The position numbers were made by a program, and so were the translations under genes. A model generated the notes under the pieces. The model did not search any database, was not told the DNA's origin, and saw only the letters and a program-made list of their open reading frames with translations. Positions 1 through 8,419 of a stretch of DNA of 32,858 bases are shown here, piece by piece; position 1 is the stretch's first letter, and each line of letters opens with the position of its first letter. The DNA comes from a virus: IMG/VR virus record IMGVR_UViG_3300027906_000072, positions 1 through 32,858 of that record; one strand, given 5' to 3'.

Positions 1-78
1 AAAATAGGGGACACAATTAAGGTTCCAGTACCACTGGAAGAAGTACAAGAGCAAATATTTAATGTGGTGATTTTGTAA
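1..78 (+). CDS. C-terminal end of an unknown protein (5' partial)
   Basis: Frame 1 is open from the first base and ends at TAA 76-78. It encodes the last 25 residues of a protein that starts outside the window (ends ..EQIFNVVIL). The next ATG follows one base after the stop, the same tight packing seen between the other genes, so this is probably the upstream gene of the same structural operon. The fragment is too short for a functional call. Confidence 0.55.
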   Translation, partial: KIGDTIKVPVPLEEVQEQIFNVVIL

Positions 79-79
79 C

Positions 80-2476
80 ATGTCAAGGAGAATATTTACA
101 CAACAATCTTATTTAAATTATTTGTTATTAAGAGATTTGAAAAGCCTATCAGCTTCGACACCTCGAAAGAACTTGCCTGTTTTAAAAAATGTCAGCAAAC
201 TAACAAAAACTAGGACTGCAAAAGTATTAAAATTGACAGGCGCCTACGAACCTACGACCGTAATTAGTCGGTTTAAAATGCCGAAAAAAAGGTCTAAAAA
301 CTGGAATAAAAACTTTTTAAATCTTACCCCGGCAAAACTATCTATGCTAGTGCCAGAAGTCAGGTTATATTTACTGGACCCATCTGATGAAAAAGGAAAA
401 AAGTTGAAACCTTTTTATTTCCCTGTATCAACTGATTATAGCGTTAGTGACGTGAGCGGCCGCATTATAAATAAAGCCCCAGGAGTAGGTGCCAGCGGTG
501 GAGCAACGGTGGATACTTTAATGTCCCCCTTTACAGCAGCCGCAGCATCTATAGAGAACTTTTCAGTAACTTTACGAGGCAACAATCTTTTCGAAGTGGG
601 TAGAAAACAATTAGACGCTAAACTTTCTATTAATTTGGATAACCTGACAAAGTTGTTTGATACCCCAAGCGACTTATACGCCCCTTTAGCTGATTTATTT
701 ATGATCCGAACTTCAACAGCCCGTAAAAAACTTGCAGCCACAGCCAACAAGCCGGCTGGAAATGCTTTGAAAAATGGAAAAAGCCTCCAAGTAGTAGCAA
801 CGATGGGTTACTCGACATCTTTGAATAGTGATGTTTTCACATCAGATGAACTTAAACAAATTCAGAAATCAAAAATAATAATAAATCTTTTCTACGGAGG
901 ACAACATGATATATCGCTAAAAGAGGATGGCTCAGCAAAGGTGTCAGTTAGTTATAATGGCTTCCTTTCCGCTACCGAAGGAGATTATGATTTCGATGCT
1001 ATAGCTTCGATGAAAGCAAAGAAAAAAAACTTAGAAAGAAGAGCGGCTTTGACTATTGATAAAACAGCCGACGCCAAATCCCTGGCTAAACCAAAAGCAG
1101 ACAACGCTAAAAGTTCTAAGAAAAAGAAAGAAGATGCATTACAAGAAATTAATGATGTAGATTTCTCTAAAAGAAAAATTATATTTAAAAAAACAATAAA
1201 AAAACTTTTTGGAACTCCAGAAAAAGCTGGACAATCAAAAATATATACATTTGCTTATAAAGACCCAGAGGATTCTTATTTTGATAGCAAATCCACAGGA
1301 AAGGCCGCCAAGACTGCCCCACCCGGGAAGCAAAAATCTTGGTTAGCTTCTTTTGAGTTTGATTCCTTGCCGGGTACTGAGCCAAATAAGAGGTCGCCTT
1401 TAGATATATATAAATCAAATAGGTATATAAATTATATACTTTTGGGTGATTTTGCACACTCATTTATTAAGCAAATGGAAGACCAACTGCTTGGCCTCTT
1501 GGCCACGACGGACAAAGCCGCGCTGAAAGACCCGGCAATCCTTGCGCAGAGGAAAGACCTTCAGCAAGCAATATCCGCGGTTTCGAAACAAGCACTACTA
1601 TTTTCAGATATAGATCTAATGCCGGCAGTCAATCCCAGTAAAGAAACTTATAGGTTGAACTTAGCAGATCTGCCCATAACTTTAGGAAATATTTGTACAA
1701 CATATTATGATGAAATATCCTCTAGAAGCACTAAAAATGCATATAGTTTGAAAGAATTTATAGAAAACTTTATTCTTAGCCTAGCTGGAAATTCACTTAG
1801 AGAGATCGCAGGTACATCAGTTTTTAAAAATGTTGTATTGAAAGCTGTTCCAACTTTCGCACCGCCCCCGGCGGTAAAGACTATAGGTGGCTCGCAAACA
1901 GTTAATATAGGGAGAATATCGAGAGGGACTCAGCAAACTATAAAAAACAATACTCAATACACGATATATTCCCAACAGGCAACTTGGTCTAGTAAGCCGC
2001 CAGGAGACGGTGATGTCAAAAAAGATGCAGATAACGGTATAATACATTTGCTGGTTTCTAAAAATCAAGGATTAGTCAAAACAATACAGTTTACACAAAT
2101 AGATATCCCGGGAAAGAAAGAATACCACGTCGCGTCAGATGGTCACATGTTCGACGAACTGAGGGTGCCAACCAACGCAACAGTAACTTTATTCGGAAAC
2201 AGTATTTTCAACCCAGGTATGATTATATATATAAACCCAACGTCTATTGGTTTTGGTGACCCAAGAGGTTTCGATTCTGCAGCCGTCAGGTTAGGCATTG
2301 GAGGTTACTATACTGTGCTTACTGTCGACACTAGCTTTAGTAAAGCCGGAACGCTAACAACCACATTATCCTGTGCATATTTAGGCCCACCTGAGACTGC
2401 AAAAGATAAGTGGCTCACTCCGGGTAGGCAAAAGGCGAATGAGGAGGCGATGAATATGGCCCTCCCGCAGAGGTGA
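80..2476 (+). CDS. large probable virion protein (tail/baseplate-like)
   Basis: This 798-residue protein has no signal peptide or membrane segment. No enzymatic motif was recognised. A Lys-rich, low-complexity stretch lies near residues 310-390, with repeated KKK runs. The C-terminal 80 residues contain a Gly-rich beta pattern (NPGMIIYINP, then LGIGGYYTVLTVD, then a Thr-rich strand). From memory this resembles the C-terminal domain of large tail or baseplate proteins of marine myophages. Its size and its position directly upstream of a second large structural-like gene fit a virion role. A baseplate hub or tail-associated protein is the best guess, but the exact identity is not established. 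Confidence 0.6.
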   Translation: MSRRIFTQQSYLNYLLLRDLKSLSASTPRKNLPVLKNVSKLTKTRTAKVLKLTGAYEPTTVISRFKMPKKRSKNWNKNFLNLTPAKLSMLVPEVRLYLLDPSDEKGKKLKPFYFPVSTDYSVSDVSGRIINKAPGVGASGGATVDTLMSPFTAAAASIENFSVTLRGNNLFEVGRKQLDAKLSINLDNLTKLFDTPSDLYAPLADLFMIRTSTARKKLAATANKPAGNALKNGKSLQVVATMGYSTSLNSDVFTSDELKQIQKSKIIINLFYGGQHDISLKEDGSAKVSVSYNGFLSATEGDYDFDAIASMKAKKKNLERRAALTIDKTADAKSLAKPKADNAKSSKKKKEDALQEINDVDFSKRKIIFKKTIKKLFGTPEKAGQSKIYTFAYKDPEDSYFDSKSTGKAAKTAPPGKQKSWLASFEFDSLPGTEPNKRSPLDIYKSNRYINYILLGDFAHSFIKQMEDQLLGLLATTDKAALKDPAILAQRKDLQQAISAVSKQALLFSDIDLMPAVNPSKETYRLNLADLPITLGNICTTYYDEISSRSTKNAYSLKEFIENFILSLAGNSLREIAGTSVFKNVVLKAVPTFAPPPAVKTIGGSQTVNIGRISRGTQQTIKNNTQYTIYSQQATWSSKPPGDGDVKKDADNGIIHLLVSKNQGLVKTIQFTQIDIPGKKEYHVASDGHMFDELRVPTNATVTLFGNSIFNPGMIIYINPTSIGFGDPRGFDSAAVRLGIGGYYTVLTVDTSFSKAGTLTTTLSCAYLGPPETAKDKWLTPGRQKANEEAMNMALPQR

Positions 2477-2489
2477 TAGGAATATTATA

Positions 2490-3848
2490 ATGGAAGATAA
2501 TGACGAAAATAACACACCCTTCATGGGTGGTTTGGTAGAGACAGATGCCGAACAATATGAAGAAAGAAGAAGGTATTCTACGTATGCATCAAACTACGCC
2601 ATAGGTACCCCTCTTCTAGATACCATAGAAGAAAGAAAGCTTTATGGTTTTTTGGATCATAATTATCACCCAATAGAGCCAAACGCAGAAATACAACCCA
2701 CAACAGGTCAACCAATCGGAGTAAAAACTTTTGAAGATTACTCACCAGAAATTTATGGTTTAACCTTCGTAGTGGACCTGTTTACTGATTTTAGAGATTA
2801 TTATATAGACCTAATGAGAAAAACCGGTTTAACCCTACCGGAAGAGATTTCTTCATTGGTACCAACTAGATCATTTAATGAGGTAGATATAGATATCATA
2901 CAATACGAGAGAGAACTGTCTACAAATATAAATAATTTTATTCTTTCAGAAGAAAACACCCCTCAAAGTAGGCACCCTCTAGAACTAAAAGAATACTTGA
3001 AAAAAGTATCTGTAGCTATGTTTGAAAACAACATGATTAAGTTTAGCATAACAAAATCAGGGTTTTTACTATCTCAAAGAAGCACAGTTTACAACACAGG
3101 TTTATACATAGATTTGTTTTCAGGCGGAGATCCTGAAATAGATGTTGACAAGCAGAAGATTTTAGAGTATGATGGATTTAAATGTTTTGTAGAAAAAGCT
3201 TGGGAGCACGGATTTTATGTAGATAAGAACTGTCCCTGGCGTTTAGTTTTAAATCTAGATTCTCTGAAGGTGAAAAAAAATATTATGTTTTCTGATGGTG
3301 AGAACCCTACAAGGGAACTTTTAAGGTTTAATGATTTTTATTCCAATCAAAAAACCATAAAAACAGGACTAGATGATTATTGGTTTTTGAGAGAGTTCAT
3401 CAGAAAAGCGTACTATGAATACAGAATCGCGTTAGGATCTGAAGAGCAGCCCGTTGAAGTTTATATGAATAACCAAATGACAGAAATAAACGATAACGTT
3501 TGGCTTGAACACTTGATCAAATATCGTTTAAAAGAGCTTGGATACCTCAAAAAAAGAGACCTCTCAACAGACTCAGAAGGCGCCACATCGATGTATCTCT
3601 TATACCAAAATATGCTTTCGGGCGCTAAAAGAAGACTACAATTAAGAGGCCAACTCCCAGAGGGTACAAATGTCCCCATGGCACAGTTATATGGACTTGA
3701 GGGAACTTCCGGGGCCTTAAGATACATTGAAACCCGCTGCGCAAAAATAATAAAACACGAAATAGAAAAGTCAAAAAACAAAAATTTTAATAATAGACAC
3801 ACCAGTGGATATTTGTCGGAGAGCACGATTGATCTTACAGACTCTTGA
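2490..3848 (+). CDS. probable virion structural protein
   Basis: This 452-residue soluble protein begins 13 nt after the previous stop, with AGGA about 8 nt before its ATG. The N-terminus is acidic (MEDNDENNTPFMGG). The middle contains HGFYVDKNCPWRLVLNLDS, a pattern I associate with conserved but uncharacterised virion proteins of T4-like marine phages. No enzymatic motif is visible. It probably forms an operon with the preceding large protein. Its 3' end overlaps the start of the family A polymerase gene, so structural and replication genes are transcriptionally linked here. Structural role is inferred from context and a weak motif resemblance. Confidence 0.55.
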   Translation: MEDNDENNTPFMGGLVETDAEQYEERRRYSTYASNYAIGTPLLDTIEERKLYGFLDHNYHPIEPNAEIQPTTGQPIGVKTFEDYSPEIYGLTFVVDLFTDFRDYYIDLMRKTGLTLPEEISSLVPTRSFNEVDIDIIQYERELSTNINNFILSEENTPQSRHPLELKEYLKKVSVAMFENNMIKFSITKSGFLLSQRSTVYNTGLYIDLFSGGDPEIDVDKQKILEYDGFKCFVEKAWEHGFYVDKNCPWRLVLNLDSLKVKKNIMFSDGENPTRELLRFNDFYSNQKTIKTGLDDYWFLREFIRKAYYEYRIALGSEEQPVEVYMNNQMTEINDNVWLEHLIKYRLKELGYLKKRDLSTDSEGATSMYLLYQNMLSGAKRRLQLRGQLPEGTNVPMAQLYGLEGTSGALRYIETRCAKIIKHEIEKSKNKNFNNRHTSGYLSESTIDLTDS

Positions 3849-4959
3849 TATAAAGAATAATTGCAAAGGTGTATTTTACAGAAATAGAGTAATAGAAGAT
3901 CCTGATTCACAAATTTTAAAAAAGTGCAAATATACATGGAAATACTCAAATATACTAGAGAATTATGATTATGAATATCTTTCTTTGTATTTAAGGGGGC
4001 AGGATCTCGAACAATACGCGGATGACATCGATGCATTTACCGAAATAAGAGACACAATATTAAGCCAACAAAAAGCGGCCAAAATAGCGAAAGTTGAATT
4101 ACAAAATCAATGTTTTTTCAATATCCTACCAGAATTTCAGATCAAAAAATGGTTTTCTCTCCGTCACAGCGCTCTGGAAAGAGTATTAGATCAGGTACCA
4201 CGCCCACCCGAATACGATATATTATATAAGGCCCATGTTTTATGTAGTTTTATATCCAAAAGAAATTTTATTTACCAAGATAAGCTAGGGAGCATCGACT
4301 ACAATATTTTTGGATCCGTTACAGGTAGGCTGACAACAAAAAAAGGATCCATTCCTATCTTGACAATGAAGAAAAAAGAAAGGCGCCATTTAAGACCAAA
4401 CAACACGGCCTTTTTAGAATTGGATTTCAATGCTGCAGAAGTTCGAACCCTGATTGCCCTCTCGGGCCAAGAGCAGCCTATTGGAGACATACACAACTGG
4501 ATCTCAAAGCTCATATATGATGGAAAACTTCCTAGGGAGAAAGTAAAGACAGAACTTTTCGCATGGTTATATAATTTTTCAGCTTCAGAAAATGAATTAT
4601 CTAGAATTTTTTCTCGGCAAATTTTTCGAGATTTTTATTCTAAAAGGACGGGTATTTTAAAGACACCTTTTAAAAGGGAGATAAAAGTAGAGGAGCGAAA
4701 GGCACAAAATTATTTGCTTCAATCAACAACTTCTGATATAGTGATAGAAAACGCATATAAAATAATGAAAATCCTAAGTGATAAAAAGTCTGACATTGCA
4801 TTTTTATTACATGACTCAATAATTATTGATCTCCACAAAGATGATATTCAATTGATAAAAGATTTAAAATCTATTTTCGAGAAGACCGCTTGGGGTAATT
4901 TCAAAAGTACTTGTAAAGTGGGTAAACACTTTGGTTTATTGAGGGAGATGAAAATATGA
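3829..4959 (+). CDS. small DNA polymerase A family protein (palm/fingers only)
   Basis: The family A core motifs are visible in order, numbered from the longest GTG start at 3805. They are TGRLTT (173-178), motif A with D207 (ELDFNAAEVR), DIH (228-230), an O-helix with R244-x3-K248-x3-F252-x3-Y256 matching the Pol I R/K/F/Y spacing, QNYLLQS (301-307), and motif C HDS with D337. The catalytic carboxylates and nucleotide-binding residues are therefore present. No 5' nuclease or 3'-5' exonuclease domain fits in about 376 residues, compared with about 600 for a Klenow fragment. I chose TTG 3829 because GGAGAG (3818-3823) sits 5 nt upstream; GTG 3805 gives 8 more residues. It overlaps the preceding gene and abuts the tubulin-like gene. 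It probably acts in gap filling or repair, because a full DnaE replicase lies downstream. Confidence 0.85.
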   Translation: MILQTLDIKNNCKGVFYRNRVIEDPDSQILKKCKYTWKYSNILENYDYEYLSLYLRGQDLEQYADDIDAFTEIRDTILSQQKAAKIAKVELQNQCFFNILPEFQIKKWFSLRHSALERVLDQVPRPPEYDILYKAHVLCSFISKRNFIYQDKLGSIDYNIFGSVTGRLTTKKGSIPILTMKKKERRHLRPNNTAFLELDFNAAEVRTLIALSGQEQPIGDIHNWISKLIYDGKLPREKVKTELFAWLYNFSASENELSRIFSRQIFRDFYSKRTGILKTPFKREIKVEERKAQNYLLQSTTSDIVIENAYKIMKILSDKKSDIAFLLHDSIIIDLHKDDIQLIKDLKSIFEKTAWGNFKSTCKVGKHFGLLREMKI

Positions 4960-5834
4960 AAAACGTCATAGGTATCGGCACTGCAGCATGCAAATTAGTT
5001 AACCAGCTTAAGAAATACCCTGTTTACAACTGTTTTTTTGTATCAAACGAGATAACAAAAACCTCCAAATACAAGTTTTCATTACCCACTTTATCAGGTC
5101 CCGAAGAATATGAAGACATTGATATGTCAAAGCTGTGTAAGTGGCTTGAAAAAATAGAAAAAAAAGTAACTATTTTTTTGAATGGAGGCTCTGATTCAAC
5201 CGGTATATCTTTGAGAATGCTGGAAATTTTACATAACAGATCTGTAAAGATGGATATTGTTTATTTTATGCCGGAAATAGAGGTACTTTCAGAAAAGAAG
5301 ATCCTTCTTGAGCGCTCAGCCAGGGGAATTTTGCAGAATTTTGCACGTTCAGGCCTTTTTGAAAAAATAACTTTAATATCAAATACTGAATTAGAAAAAC
5401 TGGCAGGATCAACCAACGTTTTTGATTATTTTGATCAAATAAATCATGTATTTACGTCCTCATATTATATGTTGGACGTATTTAAAAATACTAAACCAAT
5501 TACATCAACATTTAAAATTCCTAAGGAATCTTGTAGGATTTCATCAATAGGGTTATCCACCCTCACCGGCGAAGATAAATTATTTTTTCCTTTCAAGGGA
5601 GAAGTAGAGGTGGTATACTATTTTGGTATCAACGAAGATAAACTTAGGACTGAAGAGAACCTTTTCCGAAAAATTACTGATATTGTAAAATCAAAGATAA
5701 CTAAAGAAAAAAAAGTCTCCTTTGGAATCTATCCGACAAAATATGATCAAGATTACGTCTATATAGAGTGTTATTCGCCAAAAATTCAACAATTTATGAA
5801 AGAAGAAAATGAAACAGAGAACAATCCAGGATGA
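4956..5834 (+). CDS. divergent tubulin/FtsZ superfamily-like protein
   Basis: The 292-residue protein follows the FtsZ/tubulin order. An N-terminal strand and T1-like Gly loop GIGTAACKL (6-14) come first. A strand running into a T4-like loop NGGSDSTGIS (76-85) stands where FtsZ has GGGTGTG. Then come a strand DIVYFMPE, a helix ERSARGILQNF, the strand LISNTELEKL (140-149) resembling the FtsZ IPNDKLLK segment, and a helix FDYFDQINHVF (157-167) resembling LDAFGAANDVL. The C-terminal part (about 215-280) matches the pattern of the FtsZ activation domain. The T7 loop, NVDFADVR in FtsZ, would align with TSTFKIPK (183-190), which lacks catalytic Asp residues. If the fold is right, GTP binding may be altered and GTP hydrolysis weak or absent. 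The gene overlaps the polymerase by 4 nt and the nuclease-like gene by 26 nt. The call rests on alignment by eye. Confidence 0.62.
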   Translation: MKNVIGIGTAACKLVNQLKKYPVYNCFFVSNEITKTSKYKFSLPTLSGPEEYEDIDMSKLCKWLEKIEKKVTIFLNGGSDSTGISLRMLEILHNRSVKMDIVYFMPEIEVLSEKKILLERSARGILQNFARSGLFEKITLISNTELEKLAGSTNVFDYFDQINHVFTSSYYMLDVFKNTKPITSTFKIPKESCRISSIGLSTLTGEDKLFFPFKGEVEVVYYFGINEDKLRTEENLFRKITDIVKSKITKEKKVSFGIYPTKYDQDYVYIECYSPKIQQFMKEENETENNPG

Positions 5835-6372
5835 TGTGCGAGAAGTTTCGCAAGCAAAAATATTTAAACTAAAATTAACACAAGGAAGATCAAACAGGTA
5901 CCTGCCCGATGCATCTCTAACAATCGGCCCTCGGTCACTGGATGTTGAATTAAAAACATGTAATGTATCCACTGGCAAGAACCAAGTTTCTACGGCAAGA
6001 GGTGTTAACCTTTCGAAAATCAATGAGTGGAGAAAGGTTCATTTGTGGATATTTTCAAAACATGAGAACAATATATTAATAAATGACCACTACGTTTTAA
6101 CTTCCTCTCAGATGGAAACATTTTTCAAAAAATGTGAAGAAAAACTAGGCACAGGGTCAAAAAAGCTAGCCGGCTTAAATGACTGGAAAAAAGCCTCAGT
6201 AATTTTGAAAGAAAGTGGCCTAGATACAGAAGTTCTAGATAAGCTGGAATATGCATTCAGTCACAAGGGCGTAGCTCTCAACGATCCCAAAATCTCTTGG
6301 TCGTATGTGGAGCAAAACGGGACAAAAATAAGCTCTTCGGCCGAATTAAGAAAAATAGCAAAAAACGCTTGA
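5809..6372 (+). CDS. PD-(D/E)XK nuclease-like protein
   Basis: This 187-residue protein contains YLPDASLTIG followed by SLDVELKT, giving P33-D34 ... E47-x-K49, the core of the PD-(D/E)XK nuclease/restriction endonuclease fold. A Ser/Gln-rich strand (NQVSTARG) follows, then a long strand VHLWIFSKH that would complete the sheet. Small length and a single nuclease core resemble stand-alone type II restriction-like or phage recombination nucleases. No methyltransferase is adjacent. The gene overlaps the tubulin-like gene and ends where the SSB promoter begins, so it closes the polymerase/tubulin/nuclease group. Substrate is unknown: host DNA, competing phage DNA, or branched replication intermediates are all possible. 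Confidence 0.55.
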   Translation: MKQRTIQDDVREVSQAKIFKLKLTQGRSNRYLPDASLTIGPRSLDVELKTCNVSTGKNQVSTARGVNLSKINEWRKVHLWIFSKHENNILINDHYVLTSSQMETFFKKCEEKLGTGSKKLAGLNDWKKASVILKESGLDTEVLDKLEYAFSHKGVALNDPKISWSYVEQNGTKISSSAELRKIAKNA

Positions 6373-6397
6373 CTTAATCATCAAAATAAGATATTAT
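6369..6397 (+). promoter_or_regulatory. sigma70-like promoter for the SSB-UvsX operon
   Basis: TTGACT (6369-6374), a 17-nt spacer and TATTAT (6392-6397) form a near-consensus promoter. The -35 box overlaps the stop codon of the preceding gene. Transcription would start near 6404 and give a leader of about 75 nt before the SSB start. Confidence 0.75.
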
Positions 6398-6407
6398 ATA
6401 AACAGTT

Positions 6408-6440
6408 GGTCGGGATATTTGCCGACCTGCTATAGCCAAA
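6408..6440 (+). promoter_or_regulatory. leader hairpin / possible pseudoknot upstream of the SSB gene
   Basis: GGTCGG (6408-6413) pairs with CCGACC (6422-6427) around an 8-nt loop. The loop end TTTG (6418-6421) can pair with CAAA (6437-6440), which would make an H-type pseudoknot. An A-rich, weakly structured stretch follows up to AGGAGG (6464-6469), 9 nt before the ATG. T4 gene 32 mRNA has a 5' pseudoknot followed by an unstructured A/U-rich operator through which gp32 represses its own translation. The layout here is the same, so autogenous control is inferred. Confidence 0.45.
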
Positions 6441-6478
6441 CGTGCAAAAAAACAACATACCATAGGAGGTAATATAAA

Positions 6479-7228
6479 ATGGCACTTAATTTAGACGCAA
6501 TGAAAGCGAAGTTAGATAAACTTAATGGAAAGGGAGACGGAAAGAAAAATTTCTGGCGCCCTGAAGATGGAGAAAGCAATATTCGTATTGTTTCAACTCC
6601 CGACGGAGACCCTTTTAAGGAAAAATTTTTCCACTACGGTGTTGGGGGACAGTCTTTTCTCTGTCCCAAGCGAAACTTTGGGGACGACTGCCCTGCATGC
6701 AATTTTGCAAACCAGCTTTGGAATGAGGGTACAGAAGAAAGTAAGAAGCAGGCAAAGGAGATGTTTGCAAAACAGCGTTTCTTTTCACCTGTCCTTGTAA
6801 GAGGGGAGGAAGATCAGGGAATCCGAGTCTGGGGGTATGGCAAGATGGCTTATGAAAAGCTCCTTACAATTGTACTCGATCCTGACTACGGAGATATTAC
6901 CGACCCTGAGACTGGAAACGACCTCAAATTGATGTATGGAAAGTTGCCCGGAGCTAGCTTTCCACGGACAGATATCCGCCCACGACCGCGCAAGACCGCT
7001 CTATGTGATGAAGCTGTCGGGGGCGACGATCGTTGTGCGGAGTTGCTAGAAACTATCCCGAACTTTGAAGATCTTTTTGAAAGAAAGTCGACAGAAGAGG
7101 TACAATCAATTCTGGATCAATTTATGGCCTCTTCAACAGGAAGCCCAGAGATGGAGAAGTTTGGTTCAACCCATACAAGTGAAGAAAGTAGCGTCGAGGC
7201 AGCTTTTAATGATCTCCTGAATCAGTAG
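6479..7228 (+). CDS. single-stranded DNA-binding protein, T4 gp32-like
   Basis: This 249-residue protein coats ssDNA during replication and recombination. The candidate zinc site H52-x9-C62-x8-C71-x2-C74 (FHYG .. LCPKRNFGDDCPAC) mirrors the H-C-C-C zinc ligands of T4 gp32. The N-terminus is basic (KAKLDKLNGKGDGKK) and could serve cooperative self-interaction. The C-terminus is acidic and Ser-rich and ends in AAFNDLLNQ, typical of the protein-interaction tail of SSBs. It has the strongest Shine-Dalgarno in the region (AGGAGG) and its own promoter, consistent with abundant expression. It is co-directional with UvsX, its expected partner, 7 nt downstream. gp32-like identity is well supported by motif and context. 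Confidence 0.88.
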   Translation: MALNLDAMKAKLDKLNGKGDGKKNFWRPEDGESNIRIVSTPDGDPFKEKFFHYGVGGQSFLCPKRNFGDDCPACNFANQLWNEGTEESKKQAKEMFAKQRFFSPVLVRGEEDQGIRVWGYGKMAYEKLLTIVLDPDYGDITDPETGNDLKLMYGKLPGASFPRTDIRPRPRKTALCDEAVGGDDRCAELLETIPNFEDLFERKSTEEVQSILDQFMASSTGSPEMEKFGSTHTSEESSVEAAFNDLLNQ

Positions 7229-7235
7229 GTAAAGA

Positions 7236-8369
7236 ATGCCAAAATCCAAAGTAACCAAATTAAAGAAGGGCGCCCTAGACATAGCCTCTATCCGAGGAAT
7301 CATCAATAAGAAAGCAGGCAGAGAGGTGGCTCATTCACTTCAGGACAGTAATCCAACAGAAGTGAATGAGTGGATACCTACTGGCTCACGGTGGCTTGAT
7401 GCTATCATTTGTAAAGGCCGCGCCGCAGGGATCCCCGTCGGCAAGATCTCAGAAATTGCAGGTTTACCAGGAACCGGCAAGTCATTCTTAGCTGCACAAA
7501 TCGCTGGAAATGCTCAAAAGATGGGTATTGACGTAGTTTATTTCGATTCAGAGTCTGCTATTGATCCTTCTTTTATGGAACGCGCAGGATGCGACTTGGA
7601 CAGGCTTATGTATGTTCAGGCAGCATCTGTTGAGTTTGTTTTGGAAACCATCGAAGAATTGTTAGCTACTGGTAATAAGTGGCTCTTCATTTGGGATTCT
7701 CTGGCACTCACTCCATCGATTTCAGATGTTGAGGGGGACTTCAACCCTCAGTCTTCGATGGCAGTAAAGCCTAGAATCCTAGCTAAGGGAATGTCTAAAT
7801 TAACTATCCCTATCGCTGATGCAGATGCTACCTTTCTGGTCCTCAATCAACTGAAGACTAACCTAGGAGCAAGAACACCAGCACAGGCCATGACTGAACC
7901 ATATACAACTCCAGGTGGAAAGGCTATGATTTATGCTTATTCCCTTCGTGTGTGGCTCACTGCAAGAAAAGCTAAAGCTAGCTTCATCGTCGACGACAAT
8001 GGCTTTCGCATTGGGTCTGAAGTTAAAGTAAAGCTAGAGAAGTCCCGTTTCGGTACTCATGGCCGCACCTGCAACTTCAAAATCCTATGGGGTGACGACT
8101 CAGTTGGTGTTCAAGATGAAGAAAGCTGGTTTGATGCGATCCAAATTTCTGAAAGACTTGAGCAGTCTGGTGCATGGTTTACACTGATTCACAACGATGG
8201 GTCGAAGGAAAAGTTCCAGCGCAAGCAATGGGTCACTAAACTTGAGAGTGAAAAATTTAGAGAAAGTGTCTTGACTATTATTGAAGAAGATGTTATTATG
8301 AAGTTCAAGAATAGAGAAGGCAAAGCAGACGACTTCTACGACGCGGATGACGCCCCGCCGACAGAATAG
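7236..8369 (+). CDS. uvsX: UvsX/RecA-like recombinase
   Basis: This 377-residue ATP-dependent strand-exchange protein forms filaments on ssDNA for recombination-dependent replication and repair. Walker A GLPGTGKS lies at 76-83. The catalytic Glu is probably E106 in YFDSES, matching FIDAEHALD of RecA. Walker B WLFIWDS ends at D154. An L2-like region around NQLKTNLGARTPAQAM and a PGGKAMIYAYSLRVWL strand follow the RecA core order. Length is close to T4 UvsX (about 390). It is encoded immediately after the SSB gene and ahead of a strong terminator, so the two form a short operon. The acidic C-terminus (DDFYDADDAPPTE) is typical of RecA/UvsX proteins. Confidence 0.93.
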   Translation: MPKSKVTKLKKGALDIASIRGIINKKAGREVAHSLQDSNPTEVNEWIPTGSRWLDAIICKGRAAGIPVGKISEIAGLPGTGKSFLAAQIAGNAQKMGIDVVYFDSESAIDPSFMERAGCDLDRLMYVQAASVEFVLETIEELLATGNKWLFIWDSLALTPSISDVEGDFNPQSSMAVKPRILAKGMSKLTIPIADADATFLVLNQLKTNLGARTPAQAMTEPYTTPGGKAMIYAYSLRVWLTARKAKASFIVDDNGFRIGSEVKVKLEKSRFGTHGRTCNFKILWGDDSVGVQDEESWFDAIQISERLEQSGAWFTLIHNDGSKEKFQRKQWVTKLESEKFRESVLTIIEEDVIMKFKNREGKADDFYDADDAPPTE

Positions 8370-8380
8370 TCACCCACACA

Positions 8381-8405
8381 AGCCCGGCTCTTTGCCGGGC
8401 TTTTT
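8381..8405 (+). terminator. rho-independent terminator after uvsX
   Basis: AGCCCGGC (8381-8388) and GCCGGGCT (8394-8401) form a perfect GC-rich 8-bp stem with loop TCTTT, followed by a T-run to 8405 and ATTT. It lies 11 nt after the uvsX stop and separates the SSB-UvsX unit from the HNH gene. Confidence 0.92.
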
Positions 8406-8419
8406 ATTTGGAGAATTTA

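Noticed and set aside
466-473. TATAAATA, like the T4 late promoter; another at 2927-2934
   Set aside because: Both lie inside long coding regions, far from gene starts, and such AT octamers are expected by chance in this composition.
3461-4036. 191-codon open frame on the - strand
   Set aside because: It lies antisense to the 2490-3848 and 3829-4959 genes, has no convincing Shine-Dalgarno and reads as Leu/Ile/Ser/Tyr-rich shadow sequence.
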